Shown: in pieces, positions 8,065 through 16,649 of the stretch
Position numbering within the stretch: position 1 is the first letter of the stretch
Layout of the letters: the number at the start of each line of letters is the position of its first letter
Source of the DNA: Nocardiopsis sp.
GTDB lineage: Bacteria; Actinomycetota; Actinomycetes; Streptosporangiales; Streptosporangiaceae
Assembly: GCA_021154785.1 (NCBI GenBank)
Contig: JAJKHX010000114.1
Location: 1-34,197, forward strand
Direction: 5' to 3'
DNA: 34,197 nucleotides
Notes under the pieces: generated by a model
The model's database searches: none
The model's input: only the letters and a program-made list of their open reading frames with translations
What the model was told of the DNA's origin: nothing
Position numbers and translations under genes: made by a program

Positions 8065-10686
8065 TCAGGCCCCCAGGGCGATGAAGGAGTAGGCGGTGGC
8101 CTGGGCCACCGGGTCATCGCTCATGGCCTGCCGGGCCCGGGTCAGGGCGGCGGCCAGTCCGGTGCCGGTCCGGAGCTGATCGTGCAGGGCGGTCATGAGG
8201 GGGACGGTGGCGGGGTCGTTGACCGGGACGACGCTGGCGATTACGCCGGCCGAGCCCAGCGAGATCAGGGCGCTGACCAGGCCGAGGAGCTCATCGGCGC
8301 CGACCGCTACGCTGACGGCCGAGCTGCAGCTGGACAGCACGACGTGGTACGGAGCCTGTTTGAGCCGTTCGAGGTCGTAGACGGTCAGCGGCCCGTCCGC
8401 CAGCTCGATCGCGGAGAACAGCGGGCTGTCATCCCGGAACGTGCCGTGCGCCGCCATGTGCACCAGCCACGCCCCGTCGATGGCGGCCATCACCCGGTCG
8501 GCGGTCGCGTCGCCATCGGCCAGGACGGTCGCGTCCGGGTACTGCCCGGTCAGGGCGCTGACCTCGGCGTCGCCGGTGAGCAGCCGCGGGCCGCCGACCA
8601 GGACCACCCGGTTCTCGTCCGGGCGGGCGGCCTGCCGGGCCCGGAGCCATGCCGATGCCGAGGGCGACACGGCCGTGGGCCGGTCTCGCAGCGAGGGCAT
8701 CATTCCCCACGGCACGGCGTGCAGTTTCCCGGTCGGCACCACCACCAGCGGCCCGTCGCCCAGCAGTCCGACCGACTCACCCAGCAGGCTGGCCTCCAGG
8801 CGGCGGCCGATCTCGGTCAGGTCGAGCCGGTGGGTACCGCGGCCGGCGCCCTCGCGGCGCAAGGCGAACAAGGCGTGGGCCAGCGCGCGGGTGGCCGTCT
8901 GGGTCGGGCCGACGTGAACCAGATGCAGCCGTCCGCCGGTGACCACGACGGCGTGCAGCTGGCCGTCGACGTCGGTGAGTTCCAGCAGGCCGGTCTCGCC
9001 GAGCTGGCCAACGAGGTCGGCGGCGCGCAAGGCCTCGGCCTGTCCGGCTGCCACCGCGGGTGTACGCAGAACCCGCTGCCGGACAGCGGTTTCAAGCCGG
9101 CGGCGTTCCCGCTCGAGCGCCGGGGCTGCGGCCCGGCTGTCCAGGGCGCTGTCCAGGCGGGTGGCGACGTTCCGCAGGGCGGCCAGGTCGGCCATCAGCT
9201 CGCTGTCGGGCGGCGGGCGTACGGGGGTGATCCGGAGCACCGTGCCGCGCCAGCGCTCGCTCCATTGCAACAGCAGCCTGGCGTCGGCCCGGCGCACGGC
9301 GTGCCGCAGCGCCATGCCCGCCAGAGCCGCGCCGTTGGCGGTGGCCAGCGTGCGCAGTTCGGTGGCGCCGAGCGTCTGCAAGTGCAGGTCGAGCAGGGCC
9401 AGGCCGCGGTCGCACGCGGCCAGCATGCCCCGCCAGTTCTCCTCGGCCTCGCACCAGGTGGCCCGGGCCAGCCAGCCCACGCTGCGGACGCGCGGCTGGC
9501 CCCGGTGCCGGGCGGCCGACGCGGTCTGCAGATGGCGTGCCGCCTCGTCGCGCCGGCCCCGGGCCAGCGCGACCCGGCCGGTGAGCAGGTGCGCGTCGAC
9601 GGCCCGGGCCGGATCGAGCTCGTCCAGCTGCGCGGTCACCCGTCGAGCCGCCTGCAGCAGCACCGCCGAACGATCCTCACCCTCCGCGAACCGGCAGAGC
9701 AGCAGGGTCAACTCGGCGCGGGCCGCCCACCACGGGCGCTGCTGGCGGCGGAACAGCCGGAAGGCTTCGGTGCTGCGATCCTGCGCGAGGCTGAAATCAC
9801 GGGTCGCGGTGGCGGCGACGGCGGAGGAATACAGCAGCTCGGCGCGCCTGGTCGCCGAGCCATGGTCCTGCTCGATCCTGGCCACCGCGGCATTGACCTC
9901 GCGCAGGGCATCTTGGGCCAGGCCGGCCGCCAGCAGCACTGTGCACTTATGGACGAACAGGTCGGCCATGAAGATGTCGAGCCCGTCCAGCAGGGCCTGG
10001 GCATGATCGAGATAGGCGAGGGCGGCGGGGAGGTCGCCTCGGATGTGCGCGGCCAGTCCGCGCTCCAGGCGGGCGAAAGCGTAGTCTGCTCGCTGGCCGC
10101 ATTCGAGCCACAGCGTCTCGACCTGGGCGTAGTCGCGGTCGGCCCGTTCGATATCGCCCATGGCGAGGTATACCGCTGCGCGGTAGTGCAGCGCACGCGC
10201 CTCCCAGACCAGGTCGCCTGTGCCGGACAGCAGGCTCACTGCGGCCCGGGCGTCCTGCAGTGCCTCGGTGTTACGGCCGAGGACAAGAAAGGCGGCGACC
10301 CTGCGGATCAAGATGCGACCCGTGAGGACGCCGCCGCCACTGCGCTCCACCAGGGAGTCCAGGACCGACAGGCCACGCCGGGGCTGGCCGGAGTGCATCA
10401 GGGCCATGCCCAGGCTGGCCGAGACGTCAGACTCCCGATCCGGGTCCCCGGCCTGGCGCGCGAACTGGCGCGCGGCCTTGAACTCCTTGATCGCCTGACC
10501 GATATCGCCAAAGTCCCTGAAGACCACGCCGGCCGCCTGGTGCGCGATCGCCGCTTGTGCCGGCGACGGGTGCCCGGCCAGCACCTCACGGGCCGCGGTG
10601 AGCGCCTCTGGTGGCCGCGACAGGGCCAGGGCCAGCAGCTTGTCTGGCTCCCAGGCCACCGAGGCGACATCAGGCACGACCGGCAT
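8065..10686 (-). CDS. TPR-CHAT domain protease
   Basis: The 873-aa product has a long all-helical N-terminal region (about 10-480) of tetratricopeptide-like repeats, for example AGDPDRESDVSASLGMALMH and RADRDYAQVETLWLECGQR. A C-terminal CHAT domain follows (about 560-873). CHAT domains are caspase-like clan CD cysteine peptidases. The expected dyad is present: His747 in HMAAHGTF and Cys787 in VVLSSCSSAVS, with the preceding VVVPTGKLHAVPW and the closing VAQATAYSFIALGA also typical. No signal or membrane segment is seen, so it is cytoplasmic. ATG 10686 has no Shine-Dalgarno; TACGAT ends 6 nt before it, suggesting a leaderless transcript. It is divergent from the S8 protease, which suggests a two-protease module. 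Family is firm; physiological role is unknown. Confidence 0.92.
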   Translation of the reverse strand: MPVVPDVASVAWEPDKLLALALSRPPEALTAAREVLAGHPSPAQAAIAHQAAGVVFRDFGDIGQAIKEFKAARQFARQAGDPDRESDVSASLGMALMHSGQPRRGLSVLDSLVERSGGGVLTGRILIRRVAAFLVLGRNTEALQDARAAVSLLSGTGDLVWEARALHYRAAVYLAMGDIERADRDYAQVETLWLECGQRADYAFARLERGLAAHIRGDLPAALAYLDHAQALLDGLDIFMADLFVHKCTVLLAAGLAQDALREVNAAVARIEQDHGSATRRAELLYSSAVAATATRDFSLAQDRSTEAFRLFRRQQRPWWAARAELTLLLCRFAEGEDRSAVLLQAARRVTAQLDELDPARAVDAHLLTGRVALARGRRDEAARHLQTASAARHRGQPRVRSVGWLARATWCEAEENWRGMLAACDRGLALLDLHLQTLGATELRTLATANGAALAGMALRHAVRRADARLLLQWSERWRGTVLRITPVRPPPDSELMADLAALRNVATRLDSALDSRAAAPALERERRRLETAVRQRVLRTPAVAAGQAEALRAADLVGQLGETGLLELTDVDGQLHAVVVTGGRLHLVHVGPTQTATRALAHALFALRREGAGRGTHRLDLTEIGRRLEASLLGESVGLLGDGPLVVVPTGKLHAVPWGMMPSLRDRPTAVSPSASAWLRARQAARPDENRVVLVGGPRLLTGDAEVSALTGQYPDATVLADGDATADRVMAAIDGAWLVHMAAHGTFRDDSPLFSAIELADGPLTVYDLERLKQAPYHVVLSSCSSAVSVAVGADELLGLVSALISLGSAGVIASVVPVNDPATVPLMTALHDQLRTGTGLAAALTRARQAMSDDPVAQATAYSFIALGA

Positions 10687-10749
10687 TTACGAATCGTATT
10701 TAGTGTTTCAGCATTCCGTCGAGACCATCACCTGAGCAGAGAGGCATAC
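10687..10749. promoter_or_regulatory. shared promoter region of CHAT and S8 genes
   Basis: These 63 bp separate two divergent protease genes. An 11-bp palindrome TACGA-A-TCGTA (10688-10698) sits directly before the CHAT start and overlaps the minus-strand -10 candidate TACGAT (10698-10693), whose start point would fall at or next to the ATG. On the plus strand AGAGAGG (about 10738-10744) is the S8 ribosome binding site. No convincing -35 is seen on either strand, which would fit an alternative sigma factor or an activator. Confidence 0.45.
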
Positions 10750-12042
10750 ATGCCTGTAAACGACCGCGCGAGGGCGCAGGCCCAGCTGATCTTTAACGGA
10801 CATCCCGGCGCCGCGGCGCACCCGGCCCCCGACCGCTGGGAGGATGTGGACGACTTCGATTACCTCTACCGTGAGTACGCCGTTCTCGTCCGCGCCGAGG
10901 ACGTGGAGGAGGTGACCGGCGAGCTGGGGCGGATCTTCGAGGACGCCGGCTACGGAGACGTCCCGGAGGGGGAGGCGCGGGACATCCAGCGCGAGCAGGT
11001 CAGCCGGGGCCTCGTCCGCCTGACCGTGCCGACCACACCGACACTGGTGCCGGACCTCATCGGTCGCCTCGACGCGGCTCTCGGGCCGGGGGTGGCCAGG
11101 CCCGAGCATAAGGTGTACGTCTGCCCGAATCCGTGTCCCGCCACCGAGCCGGGCGTGGTGCCGTCGGGCACCACCGAACCCGTCCCGCCGCCCGACCCTG
11201 CCCTGCGTGTGCCCTGGGCGGGAAACAACGGTAGCGGCGTCAACGTCAGCGTGATCGACACCGGGCTGATCCCGAACGCCGCCGCCGGTCACCCCTGGCT
11301 GGCCGGGGTGCAGGGCACGGCGGAGGAGCCGTACACCACCGACAGCGCCGGCGACTCGGTGATCGTCCCGTACGCCGGTCACGGGACGTTCGTCGCCGGC
11401 GTGCTGCGTTGCGTGGCTCCGAAGGCGTCGGTCTACGTCGAGCGGGCCTTCGACATCGCCGGCGCCGACTACGAGACCCGCCTGCTGGGCAGCCTGGAGG
11501 ACGCGCTCGCACGGGATCCGGACATTCTCGTATTCACCTTCACCTCCACCACCCACCGCGATCAGTCCCTGCATACCTTCGACGAGCTGTACGAGCGGCG
11601 CATTCGCAGCATCAAGGGCCTGGTCGTACTCGCCCCGGCGGGCAACGAAGGGTCGCCGCGCCTGCACTGGCCCGCCGCCCACCCGGGGGTGATCGCCGTG
11701 GGTGCCCTGGCCGCGAACTGGCGGGACCGGGCACGCTTCAGCAACTACGGCCGGTGGGTGGACGTGTACGCGCCGGGCGAGGATCTCGTCAACGCTTTTC
11801 CGGAGGGAACATACGTGTGCACCGAGCCGCCCGATGTCGGGCAGCGCCGGCACTTCCACGGAATGGCCCTGTGGAGCGGAACATCGTTCAGCACCCCGCT
11901 TGTCGCCGGGCTGATCGCCGCCCGGATGTCGCAGACGGGGGAGAACGCCAGCCAGGCCGCCGACGCGCTCCTGCGGCTGGCCGCCAGCCAGGCGATTCCC
12001 GGCGTCGGCCCGGTGCTCTATCCCGGCCAGGCCCTGTCGTAA
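10750..12042 (+). CDS. cytoplasmic subtilisin-family (S8) serine protease
   Basis: A start at ATG 10750, with AGAGAGG upstream, gives 430 aa; the longer ORF upstream is only the antisense of the CHAT gene. The triad and oxyanion residues are intact: Asp170 (VSVIDTG), His211 (AGHGTFVAG), Asn299 (APAGNEGS) and Ser379 (WSGTSFSTPL). There is no signal peptide, lipobox or C-terminal membrane anchor, so unlike mycosins and most actinomycete S8 enzymes it should stay in the cytoplasm. Residues 1-150 form an acidic domain (DFDYLYREYAVLVRAEDVEEV) and a proline-rich linker (TTEPVPPPDP). They may be an inhibitory or recognition domain. It is divergent from the TPR-CHAT gene and converges on the malic enzyme gene with 19 nt between; a weak GCCCG/CGGGC hairpin lies in that gap. 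Confidence 0.9.
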   Translation: MPVNDRARAQAQLIFNGHPGAAAHPAPDRWEDVDDFDYLYREYAVLVRAEDVEEVTGELGRIFEDAGYGDVPEGEARDIQREQVSRGLVRLTVPTTPTLVPDLIGRLDAALGPGVARPEHKVYVCPNPCPATEPGVVPSGTTEPVPPPDPALRVPWAGNNGSGVNVSVIDTGLIPNAAAGHPWLAGVQGTAEEPYTTDSAGDSVIVPYAGHGTFVAGVLRCVAPKASVYVERAFDIAGADYETRLLGSLEDALARDPDILVFTFTSTTHRDQSLHTFDELYERRIRSIKGLVVLAPAGNEGSPRLHWPAAHPGVIAVGALAANWRDRARFSNYGRWVDVYAPGEDLVNAFPEGTYVCTEPPDVGQRRHFHGMALWSGTSFSTPLVAGLIAARMSQTGENASQAADALLRLAASQAIPGVGPVLYPGQALS

Positions 12043-12061
12043 GCCCGGGCCAGGACGGGCC

Positions 12062-13771
12062 TCAGATAGCCTCCACTTCCGGGTAGGCGGGTTCCCACAT
12101 GGCCGCGCGGACCCGCTCGGCCAGTCCGTCGAGCGGCACCTCGGACAGCCCCTCGGCCACCGCGGCCCGGGCCACCGCCTCGCCCACCGCGGCGGACACC
12201 TCGCGCAGGCTGGTGACCGGCGGCAGCACGGCCGCGCCGGGACTGGTGACGTCGGCCAGCCCGGCCAGCGCGTTGGCCGCGGCGGCCAGCATGGCGTCGC
12301 TGACGCGGCGGGCCCGGGCGACGGTGACGCCGAGACCGAGGCCGGGGAAGATCAGCGCGTTGTTGGCCTGGGCGACCTGGTACTCGACCCCGCCGTAGCT
12401 CACCGGCGGGAACGGGCTGCCGGTCGCGATGAGCGCCCGGCCCCCGGTCCAGGCGATCAGGTCGGCGGCCTGGGCCTCGGAGCGGGAGGTCGGGTTGGAC
12501 AGCGGCATGATGACCGGCCGCTCGGAATAGCCGGCCATCGCGGTGACGATCGGCTCGGAGAACGCCCCGGGCTGGGTGGAGGTCCCGATCAGCATGGTGG
12601 GACGGGTCCGGGTCACCACCTCGGCCAGGCCGATGCACCCGTCCGCGTCACGCTCCCACCCGGCTACCTCCGCGGCGGTCCGGGCGTACGGCACCTGGAA
12701 GTCGCGCAGCGTCCCCGGGTAGCCCTCGGCGAGCAGGCCCTTGCTGCCGAGGGCGTAGAACCGGGTCATGGCCTCCGCCGGGCTGAGGCCGTCGTCGATC
12801 ATGACCTGCCGCAGCGCGTCGGCGATCCCGATCCCGGCCGTGCCCGCGCCGTGGATCACGATCACCTGGTCGCGCATCGCGGTGCCCGCGGCCCGGGTGG
12901 CACCCAGCGCGGCGGCCAGCACCACGGCGGCGGTGCCCTGGATGTCGTCGTTGAACGTGCAGCAGCTGCCGGCGTACTTCAGCAGGATCCGGCGGGCGTT
13001 GGCGGCGCCGAAATCCTCCCAGTGCAGCATCGCGTGCGGGAACAGCTTGGCCGCGGCGCTGACGTAGGCGTCGATCAGCTGGTCGTACCGCTCGTCCCGC
13101 ACCCGCGGGTGCCGGGCGCCCAGGTACATGTCCTCGGCCAGCAGGGCCTCGTTGTCGGTCCCGGTGTCCAGCACGACCGGGATGACCCGGCGGGGGTGCA
13201 GCCCGGCCGCCGCGGTGTAGACGGCCAGTTTCCCGTCCGCGATCGCGATGCCGCCCACCCCCCAGTCGCCGATGCCCAGGATGCCCTCGGAGTCGGTGGC
13301 GACGATCAGGTCTACCTCGTCGGCTTCCAGCCCGTAGTTGCGGAAGGCCGTCTCCACCTGGTCAGGGTGATCCACCGACAGGTACACCCCGCGCGGGCGG
13401 GCGAACTCCAGGCTGTACCGCTCGATCACGGTCCCGATCGTCGGGGTGTACACGATCGGCAGCATCTCGTGGATGTGCTCGGCCAGCAGCCGGTAGAACA
13501 GCACCTCGTTGCGGTTGCGTATCTGGCCGAGATGCAGGCTCTTGGCCAGGTCGTCAGGCTGGCGCAGGTACTGCGCGTAGACCCGGCGCAGCTGCCCCTC
13601 GATCGTCGAGACGCCGCCGGGCAGCAGGCCGGTGAGCCCGAGCGCCTCCCGTTCGGCCAGCGTGAAGGCGGTGCCCTTGTTGAGCATGGGCGAGAAGAGC
13701 ACCGAGGTGCCCCGCAGCCGGACCCTGGCTACCGTGCCGGTCTGGTCGAGCTCGAACGGACGATCTGGCAT
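12062..13771 (-). CDS. maeA: NAD-dependent malic enzyme
   Basis: It decarboxylates L-malate oxidatively to pyruvate with NAD+, linking the TCA cycle to pyruvate. From ATG 13771 the product is 569 aa, close to the approximately 565 aa of E. coli MaeA; GAGGTGA precedes this ATG, so the longer ORF start at 13819 was rejected. The malic signature regions are visible: PIVYTPTIGTVIERYS, HWEDFGAANARRILLKY, the metal/substrate segment FNDDIQGTAA, and the Rossmann loop VIHGAGTAGIGIADAL. It is apparently monocistronic. Aromatic catabolism upstream would feed the TCA cycle, where malic enzyme helps make pyruvate; this link is only metabolic inference. Confidence 0.92.
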   Translation of the reverse strand: MPDRPFELDQTGTVARVRLRGTSVLFSPMLNKGTAFTLAEREALGLTGLLPGGVSTIEGQLRRVYAQYLRQPDDLAKSLHLGQIRNRNEVLFYRLLAEHIHEMLPIVYTPTIGTVIERYSLEFARPRGVYLSVDHPDQVETAFRNYGLEADEVDLIVATDSEGILGIGDWGVGGIAIADGKLAVYTAAAGLHPRRVIPVVLDTGTDNEALLAEDMYLGARHPRVRDERYDQLIDAYVSAAAKLFPHAMLHWEDFGAANARRILLKYAGSCCTFNDDIQGTAAVVLAAALGATRAAGTAMRDQVIVIHGAGTAGIGIADALRQVMIDDGLSPAEAMTRFYALGSKGLLAEGYPGTLRDFQVPYARTAAEVAGWERDADGCIGLAEVVTRTRPTMLIGTSTQPGAFSEPIVTAMAGYSERPVIMPLSNPTSRSEAQAADLIAWTGGRALIATGSPFPPVSYGGVEYQVAQANNALIFPGLGLGVTVARARRVSDAMLAAAANALAGLADVTSPGAAVLPPVTSLREVSAAVGEAVARAAVAEGLSEVPLDGLAERVRAAMWEPAYPEVEAI

Positions 13772-13873
13772 TGCGTCACCTCGTGTCCGGGCCAACGTGC
13801 GTGTGCCAAGAAGTAACACACGACGAACCCGTCGCGCACCCGGAGCCGGTGACGCGATGCCAGAAGCCGTCTC

Positions 13874-14503
13874 TCAGTCGAACGAGGGCTTGCGGTCCCT
13901 GCTCCGCTTGAGCTCGAAGAAGCCGTCGGTCCCGGTGACCAGCGCCACCCCGTCGTACAGCCGTCCGGCCGCCTCGCCGCGCGGCGCGGGCGTGATGACC
14001 GGGCCGAAGATGGTGTTCCCGGCGATGCGGATGACCGGGGTGCCGACGTCGATGCCGACCTGGTCGAAGGCCTCGTTGTGGGAGTCCTTGATGAGCTGGT
14101 CGAGCTCGTCGCTGTCCGCGGCGGCGGCCAGCGAGGCGGGCAGGCCCACCTCGGCCAGGGCCTCGGGGATCACCTGCGGGTCCTCACGACGGCCCTCGTT
14201 GTGGAGCCGGGTGCCGATCGCGGTGTACAGCGGCCCGAGGATGTCGGTGCCGCTGTGCTGGGCGGCGGCCGCGACGACCCGGATCGGCCCCCAGGCCTTG
14301 CTCATCCGCTCCAGGTACTCCTCGTTCAGGCCCTGGCCCTCATGCTGGATCAGGTTGAGGTAGGCCAGGGACATGATCCGCCAGTCGGTGCGCACCGGCC
14401 GGACCTTCTCGACCTCCAGCATCCAGCGGGAGGTGATCCAGGCCCAGGGGCACAGCGGGTCGAACCAGAACTGAACGTCTTCTCTTTCCGTCTGTTCCGT
14501 CAC
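13874..14503 (-). CDS. DsbA-family, Rv2466c-like (mycothiol-linked) protein
   Basis: This 209-aa thioredoxin-fold protein has an inserted helical domain, like mycobacterial Rv2466c, a mycothiol-dependent nitroreductase. The active-site region reads DPLCPWAW: Cys18 is present but the second Cys of CPWC is Ala21, so a monothiol mechanism with mycothiol is more plausible than dithiol chemistry. The cis-Pro loop candidate is GTPVIRIAGNTIFGPVI. It is cytoplasmic with no signal. The alpha/beta hydrolase gene ends 46 nt upstream on the same strand, so the two may be co-transcribed. Confidence 0.85.
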   Translation of the reverse strand: MTEQTEREDVQFWFDPLCPWAWITSRWMLEVEKVRPVRTDWRIMSLAYLNLIQHEGQGLNEEYLERMSKAWGPIRVVAAAAQHSGTDILGPLYTAIGTRLHNEGRREDPQVIPEALAEVGLPASLAAAADSDELDQLIKDSHNEAFDQVGIDVGTPVIRIAGNTIFGPVITPAPRGEAAGRLYDGVALVTGTDGFFELKRSRDRKPSFD

Positions 14504-14549
14504 GACCGCGCCAACCGCCGCCGGCGCGCCGCTATTCCCCGCCCCGGCC

Positions 14550-15344
14550 TCAGGACCCGGCGCCGCCGGACAGGACGAACCCGGTGACGGCCGCGGCCAC
14601 GTCGCGGTGCACGGTCTCGTTGAGGATGTCGTGGCGGGCCCCGGCGAACTCGGCCAGGCGGGCCCGCTTCAGCCGCCCGGCCCACTCCCGGGCGTGCCCG
14701 GCCGGTACCACCGGGTCCTCCGCGCCGTGCACGAACAGGACGGGCAGCGTCACCTGCCCGAAGCCGGCGGCCAGCTCATCCCAGGCCGCGGGGAGCACGT
14801 CAGCCAGGCTGCGGGCGCCGGCCGCGCTGGTGAACGCCAGCGGATCGTAGGCCAGCTCGTCCAGGTAGAACGGATCACCGGACAGGCCGGCCGGATCCAG
14901 GTCAAGGTCCGGGGCGTCAGCGTCGCCAAGCGCGACAACCCAGTCCAGCGGGGAGATCGCCGCTCCGGACAGGATGAGCCCCGCGTACCGGCCGGGGTCG
15001 CGGGCCGCCGACACGGCGGCGGCCGCCGCCCCGAGCGAGTGCCCGGCCAGCCAGACCGGCCGTCCCGGCTGGGCCGCCTCGGCGATGGCGGTCAGCCGGC
15101 GTCCGTTCTCCACCAGGTCGTCGATGGACCGGATGACGGCCCGGTCGCCGTCGGTGAGCCCGTGGCCGATCTCGTCGAGCGCCCACAGGTCGATCCCGGC
15201 GTTGTTCAGCGCGTTCCCGTACCGGTGGTACAGGCCTGAGTGCTCGCCGAAGCCGTGCAGGAAGACCACCGTCGCGGCGCTGGGGGCCGGGACGCGCCAG
15301 GCCTTGTAGTACACCTGTCCGGTTACTCCGCTGAAAGTGGGCAC
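14550..15344 (-). CDS. alpha/beta hydrolase, monoacylglycerol-lipase-like
   Basis: The 264-aa serine hydrolase has the FLHGFGEHSGLYHRY oxyanion segment, the nucleophile elbow AGHSLG, acid VHGAEDPVVP and His in GARHDILNE, as in lysophospholipase or monoacylglycerol lipase-type enzymes. The start was set to GTG 15344 because AGGAG lies 6 nt upstream; the ORF-track extension to 15404 lacks family character. There is no signal peptide. Substrate is likely a mono-ester lipid, from family resemblance only. Confidence 0.86.
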   Translation of the reverse strand: MPTFSGVTGQVYYKAWRVPAPSAATVVFLHGFGEHSGLYHRYGNALNNAGIDLWALDEIGHGLTDGDRAVIRSIDDLVENGRRLTAIAEAAQPGRPVWLAGHSLGAAAAAVSAARDPGRYAGLILSGAAISPLDWVVALGDADAPDLDLDPAGLSGDPFYLDELAYDPLAFTSAAGARSLADVLPAAWDELAAGFGQVTLPVLFVHGAEDPVVPAGHAREWAGRLKRARLAEFAGARHDILNETVHRDVAAAVTGFVLSGGAGS

Positions 15345-15369
15345 GCCTGCTCCTGTCTTCTTACCGGCA

Positions 15370-16596
15370 CTATGTATTAATCGTGCCCGGGGCCGCCTCG
15401 TCAAGGGGGCGGGTGCGCTGATCTCGCCGCGTCAGGGCGGGACTACCCGGCCGGGCGGCGGGGAACGCGTGGCGGCGCGCGACCGCGACCGTGCCCAGCG
15501 CGGCGGCGCCGAACGCCAGCGTGACCCAGGGCAGGCCGGCCGGCCCGGCCCGGCCCAGGACCAGGCCGCCGGCCAGTGACCCGGCGGCGATGCCGGCGTT
15601 GTACACCGTGGTCTGCAGGGCGGTCGCCACGTCGGCGCGAGCCGGGCCGGCCGCGTCGATCAGCGCCGTCTGCAGCAGCGCCGGCGCCCCGCCGAACGCC
15701 GCGCCCCACAGCGCCACCGCGGCCAGCAGCGCGGCCGGCTGGCGCCCGGCCAGGCCCAGGGCCGTCATCGCCGCGGCGATCATGGCCATGGCGGTGAGCA
15801 GCGCCAGCCGCAGGTACCGGTCGGCGGCGATGCCGGCGATCCAGATCCCGGCCACGGTCGCCACGCCGAACACCAGCAGGACGAGCCCGGCCCGGCCCGG
15901 TGCGAAGGGGGCGAGGTAGGTGTACATCGCCTGGTGCCCGGTGAGCAGCAGCACGGTGGCGGCGAGCACGGCGGGCACGCCGGGTCCGGACGCCACCTGG
16001 CGGAGCGGGACCCGGCGGGCCGGGGGCTCGCCGCCGAGGGCGGGGACCTGGCTCCCGGTCCAGGGCACCAGCAGCAGCGCCACGGCCGCCAGCAGGCCGA
16101 AGACGGCCCGCCAGCCGAGCAGGCCGGCCAGCGCCGCCCCGGCCGGGATGCCGGCGGACAGCGCGACGGTGATGCCGCCCAGGACGACCGCGATGGCCCG
16201 GCCGCGCTGGGCGGCCGGCACCATCCGCGCCGCGTAGCCGGCCAGCATCGACCACAGGGCGCCGCCCATGACGCCCGCCAGCAGCCGGGCCGCGAAGGTC
16301 AGCGGGTACCAGGGCGAGATCGCGGTCACCGCGTCGAGCAGCGCGAAGCCGGCCAGCACCGCCTGCAGCACGGGCCGCCGGGGCAGCCCCCGCAGGGCCG
16401 CGGTGACCGGGATCGCGGCCAGCGCCGAGGCGACCGCGAACGCGCTGACCAGCAGCCCGGCCCGCGCCTCCGGCACGTGCAGGCCGCTGCTCAGCTGCGG
16501 GAGCAGGCCGGCCGGGAGCAGGTCGGTCGTCACGTCGGTGAAGGCCGCCGTGGCCAGGGCCAGCAGGCCCGCCCAGGGAAACGCGTCGGGAAGCAT
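15370..16596 (-). CDS. MFS transporter (drug/efflux type)
   Basis: This 408-aa protein is almost wholly hydrophobic with about 12 predicted membrane segments. It shows the loop-2-like GLPRRPVLQAVLAGFALLDA, the LLAGVMGGALWSMLAGYAARMVP region and AGIPAGAALAGLLGWRAVFGL, which match the DHA1 (arabinose efflux-like) branch of MFS permeases. The start ATG 16596 has only a weak GGCGGA upstream. It is divergent from a MerR-type regulator across a 20-bp perfect dyad, so it is probably induced when that regulator binds the exported compound. The substrate is not deducible. Confidence 0.88.
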   Translation of the reverse strand: MLPDAFPWAGLLALATAAFTDVTTDLLPAGLLPQLSSGLHVPEARAGLLVSAFAVASALAAIPVTAALRGLPRRPVLQAVLAGFALLDAVTAISPWYPLTFAARLLAGVMGGALWSMLAGYAARMVPAAQRGRAIAVVLGGITVALSAGIPAGAALAGLLGWRAVFGLLAAVALLLVPWTGSQVPALGGEPPARRVPLRQVASGPGVPAVLAATVLLLTGHQAMYTYLAPFAPGRAGLVLLVFGVATVAGIWIAGIAADRYLRLALLTAMAMIAAAMTALGLAGRQPAALLAAVALWGAAFGGAPALLQTALIDAAGPARADVATALQTTVYNAGIAAGSLAGGLVLGRAGPAGLPWVTLAFGAAALGTVAVARRHAFPAARPGSPALTRRDQRTRPLDEAAPGTINT

Positions 16597-16611
16597 TCCG
16601 CCATGGTCCGA

Positions 16612-16631
16612 CCTTCACATCAGTGTGAAGG
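16612..16631. promoter_or_regulatory. MerR-type operator between MFS and merR genes
   Basis: CCTTCACA-TCAG-TGTGAAGG is a perfect 8+8 dyad with a 4-bp centre, lying 15 nt from the MFS start and 18 nt from the MerR start. Its size and position fit MerR-family operators, which lie in the promoter spacer. It would control both divergent genes. Confidence 0.8.
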
Positions 16632-16649
16632 CAAATCCTGGGAGCACCG

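Noticed and set aside
8044-10749. Long plus-strand ORF reaching from 8044 into the S8 gene
   Set aside because: It is antisense to the CHAT gene, low-complexity (G/Q/R/H-rich) and has no family motif; the real S8 start is ATG 10750 with its own ribosome binding site.
15443-16618. 391-aa minus-strand ORF in the MFS region
   Set aside because: Frame-shifted shadow of the MFS gene, composed of G/R/A/P; the 15370-16596 frame has clear membrane segments.
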